A program made the position numbers and the translations under genes. Shown here piece by piece: positions 63,011-64,000 of a stretch of 64,000 bases of DNA; the stretch's first letter is position 1, and each line of letters opens with the position of its first letter. The notes below the pieces were generated by a model that was not told the DNA's origin, searched no databases, and saw nothing but the letters and a program-made list of their open reading frames with translations. This DNA comes from Streptomyces sp. NBC_01723 (GTDB taxonomy: Bacteria > Actinomycetota > Actinomycetes > Streptomycetales > Streptomycetaceae): the NCBI RefSeq assembly GCF_036246005.1, contig NZ_CP109171.1:8358001-8422000 (forward strand), in the 5' to 3' direction.

Positions 63011-63868
63011 TCAGCCGGGCGTGAAACGCACCGGGGTTCCGGTCGCGGCCTGCGCCGCCGCCGCGAGGGCCGGTTCCGCGACGACCGCGACGACCGGGTA
63101 ACCCCCGGTTGTCGGATGGTCGTGCAGGAAGATCACGGGGCGCCCGTCCGGCGGGGCCTGAACGGCGCCCAGAACCATGCCCTCGCTGGGCAGTTCGCCC
63201 GTCGCGGCGCGTTCCAGCGGCGGGCCCTCCGTGCGCAGGCCGATGCGGTTGCTGTGCGGCGAGACGCGGTAGGCGGCCGACATGAGGGTGCGCAGGGCGG
63301 CCGGGGAGAACCAGTCGGCGCGGGGGCCCAGGCGTACCGGCAGGACCAGTTCGGCGGGCGGACCTGGCCAGGGGGCGGTCATGGGCGGCGGCACCGTTCG
63401 TGCGGGCGTGCCCACCGGGAGGACGTCGCCGTCCCGCAGAGGGAGAGGCCCCAGCCCGGACAGGAGGTCGGTCGAGCGGCTGCCGAGGACGGCATCGACG
63501 GCGATGCCCCCGGCGACGGCCACGTACGACCTGACCCCCGTGGCGGCCGCCCCCACGTCCAGGACCGCGCCCGCGGGCACCCGCACCGGGGCGCCCCAGG
63601 CGGCGGGCCGCCCGTCGACGGTCACGGGGCAGGGCGCGCCGCCGACGACCACGGTGACGCCGCGGTCGGCCCGCAGGGCGCACCCGGTCAGCGTGGTCTC
63701 CAGGACGGCGGTGTCCGGATCGTTGCCCAGCAGTCGGTTGGCGAGGCGCATCGCCGGCGCGTCCAGCGCTCCGGAACGCGGCACGCCCAGGTGGGCGTGG
63801 CCGGGCCGGCCCGCGTCCTGCACGGTGGTGAGCGCCCCGGCGCGCACGGTCGTGAACGTGGCCGTCAT
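63011..63868 (-). CDS. pxpC: 5-oxoprolinase subunit PxpC (biotin-dependent carboxyltransferase-like)
   Basis: A 285-residue protein of the KipA/PxpC family: ALTTVQDAGRPGHAHLGVPRSGALDAPAMRLANRLLGN at the start, VLETTLTGCALRA, GVRSYVAVAGGIAVDAVLGSRSTDLLSGLGG-like block, YRVSPHSNRIGLRTEGPPLER, SEGMVLGAVQAPPDGRPVIFLHDHPTTGGYPVVAVV. With PxpA and PxpB it opens 5-oxoproline to glutamate. It starts at ATG 63868 with GGGAGG upstream and overlaps the pxpB stop as ATGA. Confidence 0.9.
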   Translation of the reverse strand: MTATFTTVRAGALTTVQDAGRPGHAHLGVPRSGALDAPAMRLANRLLGNDPDTAVLETTLTGCALRADRGVTVVVGGAPCPVTVDGRPAAWGAPVRVPAGAVLDVGAAATGVRSYVAVAGGIAVDAVLGSRSTDLLSGLGPLPLRDGDVLPVGTPARTVPPPMTAPWPGPPAELVLPVRLGPRADWFSPAALRTLMSAAYRVSPHSNRIGLRTEGPPLERAATGELPSEGMVLGAVQAPPDGRPVIFLHDHPTTGGYPVVAVVAEPALAAAAQAATGTPVRFTPG

Positions 63869-64000
63869 GCGGCTGCCTCCCTCGAGGCGCCGTCCGCTGT
63901 GACAAATCGCACCCGGGTCCCCGGCGTGAGGAGCGCCGCACGCCCACGCGCCGGATCCCACAGCGGCCGCGGGTCCGGCATGGTACCGATCAGCTGCCAG
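63865..64000 (-). CDS. pxpB: 5-oxoprolinase subunit PxpB (partial, C-terminus only)
   Basis: The last 44 residues of a KipI/PxpB-type protein: WQLIGTMPDPRPLWDPARG then AALLTPGTRVRFV and a short tail ending at the TGA that overlaps pxpC. The LIG-x-x-P...LWDP...L-x-P-G-x-R-V-x-F pattern is the family's C-terminal signature. The rest lies beyond the right window edge. Confidence 0.82.
   Translation of the reverse strand, partial: WQLIGTMPDPRPLWDPARGRAALLTPGTRVRFVTADGASREAAA

Noticed and set aside
1..64000. tRNA, rRNA, CRISPR arrays, insertion sequences
   Set aside because: None was recognised: no cloverleaf-like conserved TTCRANY segments in context, no regular spaced repeats, and no transposase ORF with terminal repeats.

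Overview
The window is very GC-rich, with strong third-position GC bias, Tat and lipoprotein signals, DmdR-type iron boxes and secreted polysaccharide hydrolases. This fits a Streptomyces chromosome, probably an arm or near-arm region. Its anchor is a siderophore locus (1-26.9 kb) whose trimodular NRPS carries adenylation codes I read as DINYWGGIGK, DFWN(I)GMVHK and DMENLGLINK. As I recall them, these are the codes of coelichelin synthetase CchH from S. coelicolor, so the product is very probably coelichelin.

Siderophore region: cchA (formyltransferase, cut by the window edge) diverges from cchB (ornithine N-hydroxylase), followed by cchC/cchD (permeases), cchE (ATPase), cchF (binding lipoprotein), cchG (ABC exporter half), cchH (NRPS) and cchI (second exporter half). 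At least five iron boxes punctuate it. After cchI the order I recall for S. coelicolor (esterase, MbtH) is interrupted by a 25-residue bL37-like ribosomal peptide gene, a strong terminator, and a divergent polysaccharide lyase / GH88 pair. The esterase (cchJ-like) lies beyond them on the opposite strand, sharing a near-perfect iron box with a divergent amidohydrolase. No MbtH gene is visible. A ferric-siderophore reductase with its own iron box lies at 41.0-41.9 kb.

Middle (27-41 kb): a DinB-like protein; a GH19 chitinase and AA10 LPMO pair with a DasR-like site; a deletion scar joining two 5'-truncated divergent genes (XRE-cupin and MFS); a Tat-exported ferritin-like protein; ArsR-VOC and P1 peptidase genes; a sulfite-oxidase-family enzyme preceded by a tandem-cysteine leader ORF and hairpins; AraC and hydrolase genes; and two CGNR zinc-finger regulator/enzyme modules whose intergenic regions share TAACC/GGTTA inverted repeats.

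Right part (41.9-64 kb): a LacI-regulated sugar uptake operon (binding protein, two permeases, LacI, GH5-like, GH3; no ATPase); Sir2; a SpoIIE phosphatase with a MASE1 membrane protein; a MarR-MFS pair; a decay zone (55.5-58.4 kb) with remnants of an iron-siderophore ATPase, a membrane protein, a copper ATPase and a PCuAC copper chaperone; two coupled secreted cell-wall proteins sharing a duplicated C-terminal SH3-like module; a DUF5937/ArsR regulator; a small secreted M15-like protein; and the end of a pxpB-pxpC 5-oxoprolinase operon.
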